This document shows positions 1-8,435 of a stretch of DNA of 39,026 nucleotides, in pieces. Source of the stretch: Ilumatobacteraceae bacterium. GTDB lineage: Bacteria > Actinomycetota > Acidimicrobiia > Acidimicrobiales > Ilumatobacteraceae. The first letter of the stretch is position 1; each line of letters starts with the position of its first letter. Position numbers and translations under genes: made by a program. Below the pieces are notes generated by a model. It made no database searches, was not told the DNA's origin, and saw only the letters and a program-made list of their open reading frames with translations. The DNA is taken from NCBI GenBank assembly GCA_025463425.1, contig JAOBWQ010000020.1, forward strand, positions 1 to 39,026, written 5' to 3'.

Positions 1-88
1 CAACACCCTCGTGGCCGGCGTCCTCGGCGGCGCGTTGGCCCTGGTGGTCGTGCTCTTGGTGCTCGGCCTCACCGGCGCGTTCAACTGA
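1..88 (+). CDS. C-terminal end of a membrane protein (partial)
   Basis: The frame open from base 2 reads about 28 residues to a TGA at 86-88. It is a run of Val, Leu, Ala and Gly ([13 protein letters not shown]) followed by TGAFN and the stop, so it looks like a last transmembrane helix with a very short tail. The 5' part lies outside the window and the family cannot be named. It sits directly before the copper operon, but the two CsoR-type palindromes in between suggest that copZ starts a new transcript. It is too short to exclude a chance open frame, although its hydrophobic pattern argues for a real membrane end. Confidence 0.55.
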   Translation, partial: NTLVAGVLGGALALVVVLLVLGLTGAFN

Positions 89-108
89 CCGCCGAGCTCG
101 GGTCGCAA

Positions 109-123
109 TACCCCCATGGGGTA
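109..123. promoter_or_regulatory. CsoR-type operator 1
   Basis: TACCCC-CAT-GGGGTA is a 15-bp inverted repeat with 6-bp arms. It resembles the C-tract/G-tract operators bound by CsoR copper sensors, which flank runs of C and G with TA. It lies 52 bp upstream of copZ, and csoR is the third gene of the same operon, so autoregulated copper derepression is the natural reading. Confidence 0.75.
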
Positions 124-135
124 CTAGCCTGACCC

Positions 136-150
136 TACCCCCTGGGGGTA
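136..150. promoter_or_regulatory. CsoR-type operator 2
   Basis: TACCCCCTGGGGGTA is a perfect inverted repeat with 7-bp arms around a single T. It lies 24 bp before the copZ start and 27 bp downstream of the first site, measured start to start. Two operators this close could each load a CsoR tetramer. The second lies where a promoter -10 or transcription start would be expected, which fits repression by occlusion. Confidence 0.8.
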
Positions 151-174
151 TCCGCCGAGCACGGGAGCAGCGCC

Positions 175-381
175 ATGGCAGTCGAGACCTTCACCGTCGT
201 CGGGATGACGTGCGCGCATTGTGTGGCGGCGGTGTCCGGGGAGCTGGCCAAGGTCGATGGTGTCGGCAAGGTCGACGTCGATCTCACCACCGGCGTGGTC
301 ACGCTCGAATCGATCACCCCGATCGCGCGGGACGTTGTCGCCGCAGCGGTCGACGACGCGGGATACGAGCTGCAGCCATGA
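175..381 (+). CDS. copZ: Copper chaperone, HMA domain (CopZ-like)
   Basis: This 68-residue protein is a single heavy-metal-associated domain. The metal-binding loop GMTCAHC lies near residues 10-16 and supplies the two Cys ligands for Cu(I). The Cys-Ala-His-Cys form is typical of CopZ-type chaperones that pass Cu(I) to a P1B-type ATPase. A purine-rich ribosome site (GGGAGCAG, bases 163-170) precedes the ATG. The TGA overlaps the copA start as ATGA, so the two are translationally coupled. Two CsoR-type palindromes stand just upstream, so copper-induced expression is expected. The family call is firm; copper rather than another soft metal is inferred from the operon. Confidence 0.93.
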   Translation: MAVETFTVVGMTCAHCVAAVSGELAKVDGVGKVDVDLTTGVVTLESITPIARDVVAAAVDDAGYELQP

Positions 382-2678
382 GCGTGACCGGATCAGCGCG
401 CGAGCAGGTGCGACTCGACATCGAGGGGATGACCTGCGCGTCGTGCGCGATGCGGATCGAGAAGCGCCTCAACCGGCTCGACGGGGTCACCGCCACCGTC
501 AACTACGCCACCGAGCGAGCGACTGTCGTCCTGACCGACACGCTGGTGACCGAGCAGGACCTGCTCGATCAGGTTGCGGCGGCGGGCTACACGGCCAGCC
601 TCCCCGACGCCGCGGGACTGCCGCCGGACCAGACGCACGACCACACAGCGCGCCTTGCAGATCCGGTGTCGGCGGCGCTGCGTCACCGCTTGGTCGGCTC
701 AGCAGTGCTGGCCCTCCCGGTCGTGCTCTTGGCCATGGTGCCCGCGTTGCAGTTCGACTCGTGGCAGTGGCTCTCGCTGACGCTCGCCGCGCCCGTCGTG
801 GTGTGGGGCGCATGGCCCTTCCACCGCGCGGCGTGGACCAACCTCCGCCACGGCGCGGCGACGATGGACACGCTGATCTCGGTCGGCACGATCGCCGCGT
901 TCGGGTGGTCGCTGTACGCGCTGTTCCTCGGCGACGCCGGGCAGCCCGGCTTCCGTGATCACTTCTCGCTGATGCCCGAGCGCGGCATGGGCTCGAGCCA
1001 GATCTACCTCGAAGTGGCCGCAGGCGTCACCGTGTTCATCCTCGCCGGGCGCTTCGCCGAAGAGCGCGCCAAGCGCAGCTCCGGCGCTGCACTGCGCTCC
1101 CTGCTCCAGCTCGGAGCGAAAGACGTCGCAATGGTGCGCGACGGCGTCGAGGTCCGGGTGCCGATCGCGCAGCTCGCCGTCGGCGACGTGTTCATCGTCC
1201 GGCCGGGGGAGAAGGTGGCCACCGACGGAATCGTGGTCTCGGGGACGTCGGCCGTCGACGCGTCGCTGCTGACCGGCGAACCGGTACCGGTCGAGGTCGG
1301 GCCCGGCGACGCCGTGTCCGGAGCCACCGTCAACGCGGGTGGCAGGTTGCTGGTGCGGGCCACCAGGGTCGGCAACGACACCGCGCTGGCCCAGATCGCC
1401 CGACTGGTCGAGGACGCCCAGGCCGGCAAAGCAGCCGTGCAACGCCTCGCCGATCGCATCGCCGGGGTGTTCGTGCCCGTCGTGATCTTGCTGGCCGCGG
1501 CGACGCTGGCGGTGTGGCTGGTGGTGGCCGACACCGACAAGGCCACGACCGCGTTCACGGCTGCTGTCGCGGTGTTGATCATCGCCTGTCCCTGCGCGTT
1601 GGGCTTGGCGACGCCGACGGCACTGATGGTCGGCACCGGGCGCGGAGCGCAGCTGGGCATCCTGATCAAGGGCCCAGAGGTGCTGGAGTCGACCCGAGCG
1701 ATCGACACCATCGTGCTCGACAAGACGGGCACCGTCACCACCGGCAAGATGGAGCTGGTCGACGTCGTCCCGAGCCTCGGCACCAGCGTGGAGGATCTCT
1801 TGGTGCTGGCCGGCTCGCTGGAGGACGCATCCGAGCACCCGATCGGTGCAGCGATCGCCGACGGAGCGCGCCAGCGCGGTGCCGTGCTGTCGACCGTCGA
1901 GTCGTTCGGCAACACCGAGGGCCTCGGCGTGCAGGGCGTCGTCGACGGTCACGCCGTCGTGGTCGGCCGCGAGCGGTTCTTGGCCGACTGGTCGTTGCCG
2001 TTGGGCGAGGATCTGCGTGCCGCGCGGGACGTCGCCGAAGCATCCGGGCGCACACCCGTCTTCGTCGGCTGGGACGGTGCCGTCCGCGGCATGCTCGTGG
2101 TCGCCGATGTCGTCAAGCCGACGTCGGCCGAAGCCATCGCCGGACTGCGCGCCCTCGGGTTGCGGCCCGTGCTGCTCACCGGCGACAACCCCCGCGCCGC
2201 GCGGGCAGTTGCTGACGCGGTCGGCATCACCGAGGTGATCGCGGAGGTGCTGCCCGCCGAGAAGGTGGCCGCCATCGAGCGCCTGCAGGCCGGTGGGCAC
2301 GTGGTGGCGATGGTGGGCGATGGCGTCAACGACGCGGCCGCTCTGGCCCGTGCCGATCTCGGCCTGGCGATGGGCACCGGCACCGACGCGGCCATCGAGG
2401 CCAGCGACCTGACCCTCGTTCGCGGCGATCTCCGGTCGGCGGTCGACGCGATCAGGCTCGCCCGACGAACTCTGGCGACGATCAAGGGCAACCTGTTCTG
2501 GGCCTTGGCCTACAACGTCGCCGCACTGCCGCTGGCGGCGGCGGGTCTGCTCAACCCGATGCTGGCCGGCCTGGCGATGGCGCTCTCCAGCGTCTTCGTG
2601 GTCACCAACAGCCTGCGCCTGCGCCGGTTCACATCGACATACTCAACAGCCGCCAACATCCCCCGGACAGGAGCCTGA
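378..2678 (+). CDS. copA: Copper-exporting P1B-type ATPase (CopA)
   Basis: This 766-residue cation pump uses ATP to export Cu(I) across the cytoplasmic membrane. It has one N-terminal HMA domain (GMTCASC, residues 17-23), then membrane helices, the actuator TGEP motif, and the transmembrane metal site CPC at 404-406, diagnostic of the Cu(I)/Ag(I) group. The phosphorylation motif DKTGT starts at Asp448, the P1B-specific SEHPIG follows, and the hinge GDGVND is near 647-652. The longer ORF-track start at 210 overlaps copZ out of frame and is rejected. The ATG at 378 overlaps the copZ stop by four bases. csoR follows three bases after the stop, completing a chaperone-pump-sensor operon. Confidence 0.96.
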   Translation: MSVTGSAREQVRLDIEGMTCASCAMRIEKRLNRLDGVTATVNYATERATVVLTDTLVTEQDLLDQVAAAGYTASLPDAAGLPPDQTHDHTARLADPVSAALRHRLVGSAVLALPVVLLAMVPALQFDSWQWLSLTLAAPVVVWGAWPFHRAAWTNLRHGAATMDTLISVGTIAAFGWSLYALFLGDAGQPGFRDHFSLMPERGMGSSQIYLEVAAGVTVFILAGRFAEERAKRSSGAALRSLLQLGAKDVAMVRDGVEVRVPIAQLAVGDVFIVRPGEKVATDGIVVSGTSAVDASLLTGEPVPVEVGPGDAVSGATVNAGGRLLVRATRVGNDTALAQIARLVEDAQAGKAAVQRLADRIAGVFVPVVILLAAATLAVWLVVADTDKATTAFTAAVAVLIIACPCALGLATPTALMVGTGRGAQLGILIKGPEVLESTRAIDTIVLDKTGTVTTGKMELVDVVPSLGTSVEDLLVLAGSLEDASEHPIGAAIADGARQRGAVLSTVESFGNTEGLGVQGVVDGHAVVVGRERFLADWSLPLGEDLRAARDVAEASGRTPVFVGWDGAVRGMLVVADVVKPTSAEAIAGLRALGLRPVLLTGDNPRAARAVADAVGITEVIAEVLPAEKVAAIERLQAGGHVVAMVGDGVNDAAALARADLGLAMGTGTDAAIEASDLTLVRGDLRSAVDAIRLARRTLATIKGNLFWALAYNVAALPLAAAGLLNPMLAGLAMALSSVFVVTNSLRLRRFTSTYSTAANIPRTGA

Positions 2679-2681
2679 GCG

Positions 2682-2966
2682 ATGGCCGCCGCCTACGACA
2701 TGCAGAAGACCGACATCGCCAAGCGCCTGGCGCGCATCGAAGGCCAGGTGCGAGGGATCGCACGGATGGTCGAGGAGGATCGCTACTGCGTCGACATCCT
2801 CGACCAGGTCTCGGCGATCACCAAGGCACTCCAGCAGGTGTCGCTCGGGCTGCTGCGCGACCACCTCGGCCATTGCGTCGCCCATGCGGTGCAAGAGGGC
2901 GGACCCCAGGCGCAGGAGAAGATCGACGAGGCGACCGCGGCGATCGCCCGCCTGATGCGGAGCTGA
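2682..2966 (+). CDS. csoR: Copper-sensing repressor CsoR
   Basis: This 94-residue all-helical regulator belongs to the CsoR/RcnR (DUF156) family. The Cu(I) ligands are at Cys36, His61 and Cys65, the same numbering as in the Mycobacterium tuberculosis CsoR prototype. The conserved RLARIEGQVRGI DNA-contact helix is near residues 15-26. In the known mechanism, Cu(I) binding releases the repressor from its operator. An AGGAG ribosome site lies inside the end of copA, and the ATG follows the copA stop by three bases. The two palindromes before copZ are its expected targets. Confidence 0.95.
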   Translation: MAAAYDMQKTDIAKRLARIEGQVRGIARMVEEDRYCVDILDQVSAITKALQQVSLGLLRDHLGHCVAHAVQEGGPQAQEKIDEATAAIARLMRS

Positions 2967-3079
2967 TCGTTGCGGCGCACACGACGTTTACCGAGAGTTG
3001 ACCGACGACCCCGAGACCACAGGGGCGTCAGGGGGCCGCTCTCCTACACTGGGTCGGTGTTCCAACGCTGCGAGGTGGC

Positions 3080-4024
3080 ATGACCTCCACCATTCCTGAC
3101 GAGACCCCGGCCAACCCGCGCACGCATCGCGCGGTGCTCATCGCCGGTGTGGCGCTCGCCGTCGCGATCGTCGTGCTCGCGATCGCCAGTGGATCCGGTC
3201 CGTTGAGCGCCCCGAAGGCGATCGTGATGGGCCTCGTCGAGGGCATCACCGAGTTCTTGCCCGTGTCGTCCACAGGTCACCTGCTGATCACTCAGCGCCT
3301 GCTCCACCTCGGCAGCGGCGCCGGCAAGACCGCAGCCGACACCTATGCGATCGCGATCCAGTTCGGCGCGATCCTTGCCGTGGTCGCGCTCTACCGCAAC
3401 CGGATCGTGCACCTCGTCCAGGGTGCGATCGGCAAGGACGCCGACGGACGAACCCTGTTGATCCGCCTCATCGTCGCGTTCATCCCCGCTGCGATCATCG
3501 GCGGCGCGCTGGACCACAAGATCAAGGAGCACCTCTTCGCGCCGTGGCCGGTGGTCGGTGCGTGGGCGGTCGGCGGTGTGTTCTTGCTGATCTGGAAGCC
3601 CAAGCACGGAACGAAGACGCTGACCGAGCTCACGGTGCGCAGCGCAGCGATCATCGGCTTCGCGCAGGCACTGGCCCTCTGGCCCGGCGTCAGTCGCAGC
3701 CTCGTAACCATCGTCGCCGCGCTCGCCGTGGGGCTCGACATCGGTGCTGCGGTCGAGTTCAGCTTCCTCCTCGGACTCGCCACGCTGTCGGCCGCGACCG
3801 CACTCGATCTCGCCAAGGACGGCCACACGCTGATCCACGACTACGGGATCCTCACCCCGCTGCTCGGTGCCCTCGTCGCGTTCGTGGCCGCGGTCGCCGC
3901 GGTGCGCTGGCTGGTCAGCTACCTGAACACGCGACCGCTGCGGAACTTCGGCTACTACCGCATCGCTGTCGCCGCCGTCACCGTGGTGCTGATCGCGACG
4001 AACGCCATCTCGGCCAAGCTCTGA
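3080..4024 (+). CDS. uppP: Undecaprenyl-diphosphatase UppP/BacA
   Basis: This 314-residue polytopic membrane protein dephosphorylates undecaprenyl diphosphate to recycle the lipid carrier for peptidoglycan and other wall polymers. The family signature EGITEFLPVSSTGHL begins at Glu54; Glu54, Glu58 and His67 match the spacing of the catalytic residues in the E. coli enzyme. The second signature, PGVSRS, lies near residues 202-207. It is longer than the usual 260-280 residues because of an N-terminal extension containing one hydrophobic segment. GAGG at 3072-3075 supports the ATG. Overexpression of this family gives bacitracin resistance. It converges with the next gene with one base between the stops. 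Confidence 0.94.
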   Translation: MTSTIPDETPANPRTHRAVLIAGVALAVAIVVLAIASGSGPLSAPKAIVMGLVEGITEFLPVSSTGHLLITQRLLHLGSGAGKTAADTYAIAIQFGAILAVVALYRNRIVHLVQGAIGKDADGRTLLIRLIVAFIPAAIIGGALDHKIKEHLFAPWPVVGAWAVGGVFLLIWKPKHGTKTLTELTVRSAAIIGFAQALALWPGVSRSLVTIVAALAVGLDIGAAVEFSFLLGLATLSAATALDLAKDGHTLIHDYGILTPLLGALVAFVAAVAAVRWLVSYLNTRPLRNFGYYRIAVAAVTVVLIATNAISAKL

Positions 4025-4025
4025 T

Positions 4026-4460
4026 TCAGCCGATGGCGCGCATGCGATTGTTGCGCGCGTTGTGCTCCACCTCGGCGAGGCCGAGCTGTTCCAACACCGG
4101 CGGCACGTAGTTCGCGAAGCGACCGCGCAGGCCCTTCTTCAACCCGTACCAACCGCCGACCGGGTTGTCGCCCGAACGACCCCAGGCCTCGACCGTGTCC
4201 GGCTTGGCTTCTTTCTGCTCGTCGGCGTTGCCGAGCGCGACCCAGTCGCCCGCGCCGACCAACATCTGATGGAGGTCGTCGATGCAGCGCAGGTCGTAGC
4301 GCAGCTGCGTGGTGCCGACCTGGACGACGAGCGCCGGCGGGTCAGCAGCCTCGTCGCGCCAGGCCTCGAACTCGGACCCACCTGGTGGCGTCGAGAGGAT
4401 CCAGGGATCCTCGGCCGTTCCCTCACCGCTGGCACTGCTGGTCGTTCCGTTGTCGCTCAT
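4026..4460 (-). CDS. Conserved uncharacterised actinobacterial protein
   Basis: This is a soluble protein of about 144 residues with no signal or membrane segment. It has a disordered Ser/Gly/Thr-rich N-terminus, then a compact domain beginning PWILSTPPG, with VEAWGRSGDNPVGGWYG and GLRGRFANYVPP near the C-terminus. I recall similar proteins as widespread hypotheticals in actinobacteria but know no function. The ORF track starts it at 4490, inside a long palindrome belonging to the divergent regulator; the second Met at 4460 clears that operator and is preferred. The gene is divergent from the regulator at 4521 and may be controlled by it. Confidence 0.75.
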   Translation of the reverse strand: MSDNGTTSSASGEGTAEDPWILSTPPGGSEFEAWRDEAADPPALVVQVGTTQLRYDLRCIDDLHQMLVGAGDWVALGNADEQKEAKPDTVEAWGRSGDNPVGGWYGLKKGLRGRFANYVPPVLEQLGLAEVEHNARNNRMRAIG

Positions 4461-4478
4461 CGGGTGAGTATGGTCTGC

Positions 4479-4505
4479 GGTACCTGACATCTTCTGTCAT
4501 GTACC
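4479..4505. promoter_or_regulatory. Long palindromic operator between 4460(-) and 4521(+)
   Basis: Arms GGTACCTGACA and TGTCATGTACC form an 11-bp inverted repeat with one mismatch around the spacer TCTTC. It lies 15 bp before the HTH regulator start and close to the divergent hypothetical gene. Its size and position suit an autoregulatory operator for the dimeric regulator encoded at 4521. Confidence 0.75.
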
Positions 4506-4520
4506 GCGAAGGAGCTGGAG

Positions 4521-5063
4521 ATGCGCGCCGGTCGGCTGGTGCAGATGCTGCGACTGCTGCAGACCCGTGGTCAGCTCACGGTGGCCGAGCTCGCCGCCGA
4601 ACTGGAGGTGTCGACGCGCACGGTCCTGCGCGACGTCGAATCGCTCAGCGGCGCCGGCGTGCCGATCTACGCGGTCCGCGGTCCAAGGGGTGGCATCGCC
4701 CTGCTCGATGCCCAACCCCTGGCCCTCCCCGACCTGCCGCGCGCCGCGCCGGCCGGCGCGAGTCGCGGATCGGGCCGCGCGATGTCGCGGGCCGTCGTGC
4801 TGCTGTCTCCACTCGGGCGGAGGATGGCTGTGCTGTCCGGTCGTCCCGCCGGGCTGCGCATCCGGCGGGCGAGGGAGTCGGCGATCGGTCGGGAGGGCTG
4901 GGTCGAGGCGTCGTTCGCGATCTCGACGATCGATGTCGCGCTGCTCGACGTGCTCACGTTCGGTCTCGAGATCGAGGTCCTCCGCCCGGAATCGCTGCGC
5001 GACGCCGTCGGGGAGATCGGGCGCGAGATCGCCATCCGCCACGGCCGCGGGGAGCGCCGGTGA
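4521..5063 (+). CDS. Compact HTH/WYL-type (YafY-like) transcriptional regulator
   Basis: The N-terminal winged HTH (residues about 3-60: [33 protein letters not shown]) matches the DeoR/HTH_11 type that leads WYL-family regulators. At 180 residues it is much shorter than the usual 300-330. The C-terminal half ([12 protein letters not shown], then [13 protein letters not shown] and RPESLRD) looks like the terminal WCX-like part, while the central WYL barrel is reduced or absent. Short forms like this seem to recur in actinobacteria, so it need not be a broken gene. GAAGGAG (4507-4513) is the ribosome site. The palindrome upstream suggests autoregulation. The effector is unknown. It converges with the Nramp-like gene. 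Confidence 0.82.
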   Translation: MRAGRLVQMLRLLQTRGQLTVAELAAELEVSTRTVLRDVESLSGAGVPIYAVRGPRGGIALLDAQPLALPDLPRAAPAGASRGSGRAMSRAVVLLSPLGRRMAVLSGRPAGLRIRRARESAIGREGWVEASFAISTIDVALLDVLTFGLEIEVLRPESLRDAVGEIGREIAIRHGRGERR

Positions 5064-5064
5064 C

Positions 5065-6336
5065 CTATGCGATCCCGAACCAGCCGAGCACGGTCTGGAC
5101 CGCGACGAACGCGGCGAGCACGCTGACACCGATCGTGCACACCGTGGCAACGGCGCGGAACACCGGGCCATTCACGTTCGCGCCCATCAGCCGCTTGCGG
5201 TTGGCGAGGACGAGGATGAAGGTCAGCAGGATCGGGCTGATCAGGCCGTTGAGGAACTGGGTGTTGACGAGCAGCTTGAACAGGTTGCCGGGCGCCAGCG
5301 CCACGGCGGCGCCGACGACGATCTGGGCGGTGAACAGGCCGAGGAACAGCTTGGCATCGCGGAACTTGCGCGAGACGCTGCGCTCGGCGCCGATCGCCTC
5401 GGCCAGCGCATACGACGTTGCCAGCGGCACCACGGCGGCCGCGAGCAGGGACGCTCCGAGGAGGCCGATCGCAAAGATCGTCTCGGCGCGATGGCCGGCT
5501 ACGGGCTCCAGCGCCTGGGCGGCCTCCGCCGCCGATGCCAACGGCCCACGCCCGCCGATCGCCGCGGCCGTGGCGATGATGATCGACATGCTGATCAGGC
5601 TGGCGAAGATCGAGCCCGTCACCGAATCGATCCGGATCGCGCGCAGGTCGTCCGCCGCGCCGCCGCGCTCGACCACTGCGGCTGCCTGGTACAGCTGCAT
5701 GTACGGAGTGATCGTGGTGCCGATCAGCGCGACCGTCAGGAACAGGAAGGCCTTGCTCCCGGACAGGTGCGGGATGAACGTGTCCTCGGCGACGCGCGAC
5801 CAGTGTGGATGGCCGAGCAGGGCCGAGATCGGATAGGCCAGGAACACGAGCGACAACAGCACGAACAGCCGCTCGGCGTACCGGTACGAGCCGAGCACCA
5901 CGACCGCCCACACGCCGATCGCCGCCAGCGGCACCGCCACGTAGCGCGAGGCGCCGAGCAGCTCCATCGCCGCGCCGATGCCCGCGAACTCGGACACGAC
6001 CAAGCCGAGGTTGGCGAGCAGCAGGCAGACCACCGAGAACGTCGCGAGGCGCAGCGAGAACTGCTCGCGGATCAACGAGACGAGCCCGTTGCCCGTGGTG
6101 GCGCCGAGGCGGGCGGCCATCTCCTGGACGACGACCAGCGCGACGGTGACGATGGCCATCACGAACAGCGTGCGGTAGCCGAACTGCGCACCGGCGGAGG
6201 CGTAGGTCGCGATGCCGCCGGCGTCGTTGCCGGCGTTGGCGGCGACGAGGCCGGGACCAAGCACGGCGGCCACGGCGAGGGCGCGGCGGATCCGGCGCCG
6301 CAGCGCCGAACGGGCGCGACGCGGGTCGAGCTTCAT
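5065..6336 (-). CDS. Nramp-related divalent metal transporter (NRMT-like)
   Basis: This 423-residue protein has about 11 hydrophobic helices and the Nramp/SLC11 fold pattern. In helix 1, GPGLVAANAGNDAGG aligns with the canonical GPG...DPGN segment: Asp38 is kept but Pro and Asn are replaced (DAGG). In helix 6, GTTITPYM replaces canonical GATVMPHN, so the soft Met ligand for Mn/Fe is a Thr. Loss of this Met is known in the Nramp-related magnesium transporters, so Mg2+ (or another hard divalent ion) is more likely than iron. Its start overlaps by four bases the stop of the upstream MgtE-N/CBS gene, which supports a magnesium role. The substrate is inferred. Confidence 0.85.
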   Translation of the reverse strand: MKLDPRRARSALRRRIRRALAVAAVLGPGLVAANAGNDAGGIATYASAGAQFGYRTLFVMAIVTVALVVVQEMAARLGATTGNGLVSLIREQFSLRLATFSVVCLLLANLGLVVSEFAGIGAAMELLGASRYVAVPLAAIGVWAVVVLGSYRYAERLFVLLSLVFLAYPISALLGHPHWSRVAEDTFIPHLSGSKAFLFLTVALIGTTITPYMQLYQAAAVVERGGAADDLRAIRIDSVTGSIFASLISMSIIIATAAAIGGRGPLASAAEAAQALEPVAGHRAETIFAIGLLGASLLAAAVVPLATSYALAEAIGAERSVSRKFRDAKLFLGLFTAQIVVGAAVALAPGNLFKLLVNTQFLNGLISPILLTFILVLANRKRLMGANVNGPVFRAVATVCTIGVSVLAAFVAVQTVLGWFGIA

Positions 6337-7652
6337 CGGTCGCCCACGTTCGGGCGGACTCGACTGGGGGTGCGCGTGAGCGCGTCGAGGACGTCGTCGA
6401 GCAGGATCCGGCCCAGCGGGCGTCCGGCTTCGTCGGCGACGACGATCGAGCTGCGCCGGTTGGAGAGCACTGCATCGACGACGTCGTCGAGTGGTGCGTC
6501 GGGCGCGACCACGATCGGCCAGGGCGGGCCGACGAGATCGCCGATGTCCGTCGCTCGATCGGCAACGGCGAGCTCGAACACCGAGACGTCGTCGAGCAGA
6601 ACGCCGTCCTCGTCGACGACCAGCACTGCGTCGAGGTCGTCGCGGTGGTTCGCCAGCGCGCGGAGGGAGTCGATCACGTCGGCCACCGTCATGCCGCGTC
6701 GAACGATCGCGAGGACGGTCGTCATGATGCCGCCGGCGGTCTCCTCGTCGTAGCCGAGCAGTCGCTGCACCGCGTCGCGAGTCGTCGCGGGGAGGCCGGC
6801 CAGGATCTCGTCGCGAGCGTCGCCGTCGAACTCCCGGAGCGCCTCGGTGGCCTCGTCCGGCTCCATCTCGGCGATGATCGCCGTCGCCCGCTCGGGTGTG
6901 ATCTCGCGCAGCAGCCGGTCGCGCTGCTCGGTCTCCATCTCCTCCAGGGCGTCGGCCGCGACCTCGGCGTCGAGCGAGTCGACCAGGCCCAACCGCTGCT
7001 GCTGGCCGAGCTGCTCCAGCAGGCCGGCGAGATCTGCCGGACGCAGCCGGCGGAGCTCGCGGTTGGCGCGGTCGAGGCGCACGGAACCGACCTCGCCGAC
7101 GAGCTGGATGTCGGTCCAGTCGATCACGCGCTCCGGTGTCGGACGGCTGCGAAACCGTCGTGGGCCGAGTCGGCGCAACAGCGATCGCATGCCGACCTCG
7201 ACTCCGACGAGGCGGATCCGGTCACCGATCGGCGCGAGGTAGAGGTCCGAGGCGCGCACGATCTGCACCCCGTCGATGTCGACCAGCTGATGATCGACGA
7301 CGTCGCCCATCAGCAGCACCTCGCCGTCACGGCGCTCGAACTCGCGGACGTCGAGCTGCGCCGACGACAGGGTGACGGTCTGGCCGGTCAGCGTCGAGAC
7401 CTGCGCAACGGGAACGAACGCGCGCCGCCGGCCGACACGGATCACGAGGCCGGTCACCTCCGGCACCCGCAGTCCGGCGGTGAGCGTGACGACGTCGAAC
7501 ACCCGGCCGACCTCGGCGCCGCCCATCAGCTCGACCGGACGGCCGATCAGACCGGCGACCGAGACGAGCTGCTCGCGAACCGTGCGCACGTCGATCAGAC
7601 GGCGGCGCAGGCGCTTGACAGACGGCAGGGGAACTCCAACTCTGCTGACCAC
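6333..7652 (-). CDS. PRC-barrel / MgtE-N / CBS-domain protein, likely partner of the Nramp-like carrier
   Basis: This is a soluble protein of about 439 residues. The N-terminal third has PRC-barrel-like segments (GRPVELMGGAEVGRV). The middle is an MgtE N-terminal superhelical domain (LRPADLAGLLEQLG, EEMEPDEATEAL-type repeats, GYDEETAGGIM). Two CBS motifs follow (GMTVADVIDSLRAL; DDVVDAVLSNRRSSIVV). The MgtE membrane domain is absent, so it cannot be a channel itself; MgtE-N and CBS modules sense Mg2+ and nucleotides. The start chosen is GTG at 7652, behind a near-perfect ribosome site GGAGGTGATCA (7665-7655); the ORF-track start at 7697 lies upstream of that site. It overlaps the transporter by four bases, suggesting a cytoplasmic gating or regulatory subunit. 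Confidence 0.85.
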   Translation of the reverse strand: MVSRVGVPLPSVKRLRRRLIDVRTVREQLVSVAGLIGRPVELMGGAEVGRVFDVVTLTAGLRVPEVTGLVIRVGRRRAFVPVAQVSTLTGQTVTLSSAQLDVREFERRDGEVLLMGDVVDHQLVDIDGVQIVRASDLYLAPIGDRIRLVGVEVGMRSLLRRLGPRRFRSRPTPERVIDWTDIQLVGEVGSVRLDRANRELRRLRPADLAGLLEQLGQQQRLGLVDSLDAEVAADALEEMETEQRDRLLREITPERATAIIAEMEPDEATEALREFDGDARDEILAGLPATTRDAVQRLLGYDEETAGGIMTTVLAIVRRGMTVADVIDSLRALANHRDDLDAVLVVDEDGVLLDDVSVFELAVADRATDIGDLVGPPWPIVVAPDAPLDDVVDAVLSNRRSSIVVADEAGRPLGRILLDDVLDALTRTPSRVRPNVGDR

Positions 7653-7776
7653 GGTGATCACCTCCGGGCGTTGTTCGAGCGGTCGCTGGGCAACCACCGG
7701 TCGAGGACGCGCTCACACCAGCCGACGCGAGGGCACTGCGACACTACTCGCGAGGGCCTGTCGCGCCGCCGCGCAA

Positions 7777-7835
7777 TTCACTGGATTGAGCGCTCGCACC
7801 GTTGCCTATGATCAACGATCGTGAACTCCAGTGAA
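7777..7835. repeat. Separated inverted repeat around the XRE-cupin start
   Basis: TTCACTGGA (7777-7785) and its exact complement TCCAGTGAA (7827-7835) flank the putative -10 TATGAT (7807-7812) and the GTG start at 7821, with centres 50 bp apart. GTGAACT is also repeated 10 bp apart at 7821 and 7831. The layout would suit two half-operators for the encoded regulator, but the right arm is also coding sequence. Confidence 0.4.
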
Positions 7836-8435
7836 CTGTCCGGACAGCTCGGCCGTGCCGTGCGAACGGCCCGTCTTGAGCGCGGTCTGTCGCTGGGGGA
7901 CGTCGCCGAGCGGGCCGGGTTGTCCAAATCGATCCTGTCTCGACTCGAACGCGGGTCGGGCAACCCATCGATCGAGACGCTGTGGCGGATCGCCCAGGCG
8001 CTGGACGTGCCGCTCGGGTCGCTGCTCGAATCGGACAGCCAGCCGCGGGTCCGCCGCATCGCCTCGCGGACCGGTCAGACCCTGCGCGGCCACTCCGGTC
8101 TCGCGGCCTGGCTCGTGCACGCCGACGCCCGAGGTCATCGCACCGAGCTGTTCGAGATCGACCTGCCGGCGAACTCGACCCACGATGCAGCGCCGCACCT
8201 CCCCGGCACCGAGGAGGTCGTGATGTGCGCCCGGGGGAGTGCCGTCGTCGGCCCGATCGCGGAGGAGGTCAGCCTCAAGGCCGGCGACGCGGCGTGGTTC
8301 GAGGCCGACGGCGCGCACGTCTACCGGGCCGGAGCCAGGGGCGCGCAGCTGTGGAATCTGCTCCTGGTGCCCATCATCGCCGAACACCGCGCCGACCATC
8401 GCGCCGACCATCGCGCCGCAGCGGCCGCACGATGA
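7821..8435 (+). CDS. XRE-family regulator with C-terminal cupin
   Basis: This 204-residue protein has an N-terminal lambda-repressor-type HTH (residues about 11-65: LGRAVRTARLERGLSLGDVAE, LSKSILSRLERG) and a C-terminal cupin barrel. This architecture is typical of small-molecule sensors of metabolic operons. The C-terminus carries a short tandem repeat (ADHRADHRADHR, encoded by a 12-bp DNA repeat) that could bind metal or be incidental. The GTG start at 7821 lies 9 bases after a TATGAT -10, so the mRNA may be leaderless. The stop overlaps the BenE-like gene start (ATGA), so it probably controls that transporter. The ligand is unknown. Confidence 0.88.
   Translation: MNSSELSGQLGRAVRTARLERGLSLGDVAERAGLSKSILSRLERGSGNPSIETLWRIAQALDVPLGSLLESDSQPRVRRIASRTGQTLRGHSGLAAWLVHADARGHRTELFEIDLPANSTHDAAPHLPGTEEVVMCARGSAVVGPIAEEVSLKAGDAAWFEADGAHVYRAGARGAQLWNLLLVPIIAEHRADHRADHRAAAAAR

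Noticed and set aside
210-377. N-terminal extension of CopA in the ORF track
   Set aside because: It overlaps copZ out of frame and is Arg-rich nonsense; ATG 378 precedes the HMA domain.
699-2300. 533-residue minus-strand ORF opposite copA
   Set aside because: It is a GC-skewed shadow frame of a certain gene, full of Arg/His/Gly/Asp, with no recognisable motif.
2998-3050. Sigma-70 promoter TTGACC...TACACT before uppP
   Set aside because: The spacing between the boxes is about 41 bp, far too long; only the TACACT alone could be a -10.
4667-6565. 632-residue minus-strand ORF and the 728-residue plus ORF (4567-6753)
   Set aside because: Both are alternative frames across the WYL-type regulator and Nramp-like genes, whose own frames carry clear motifs.
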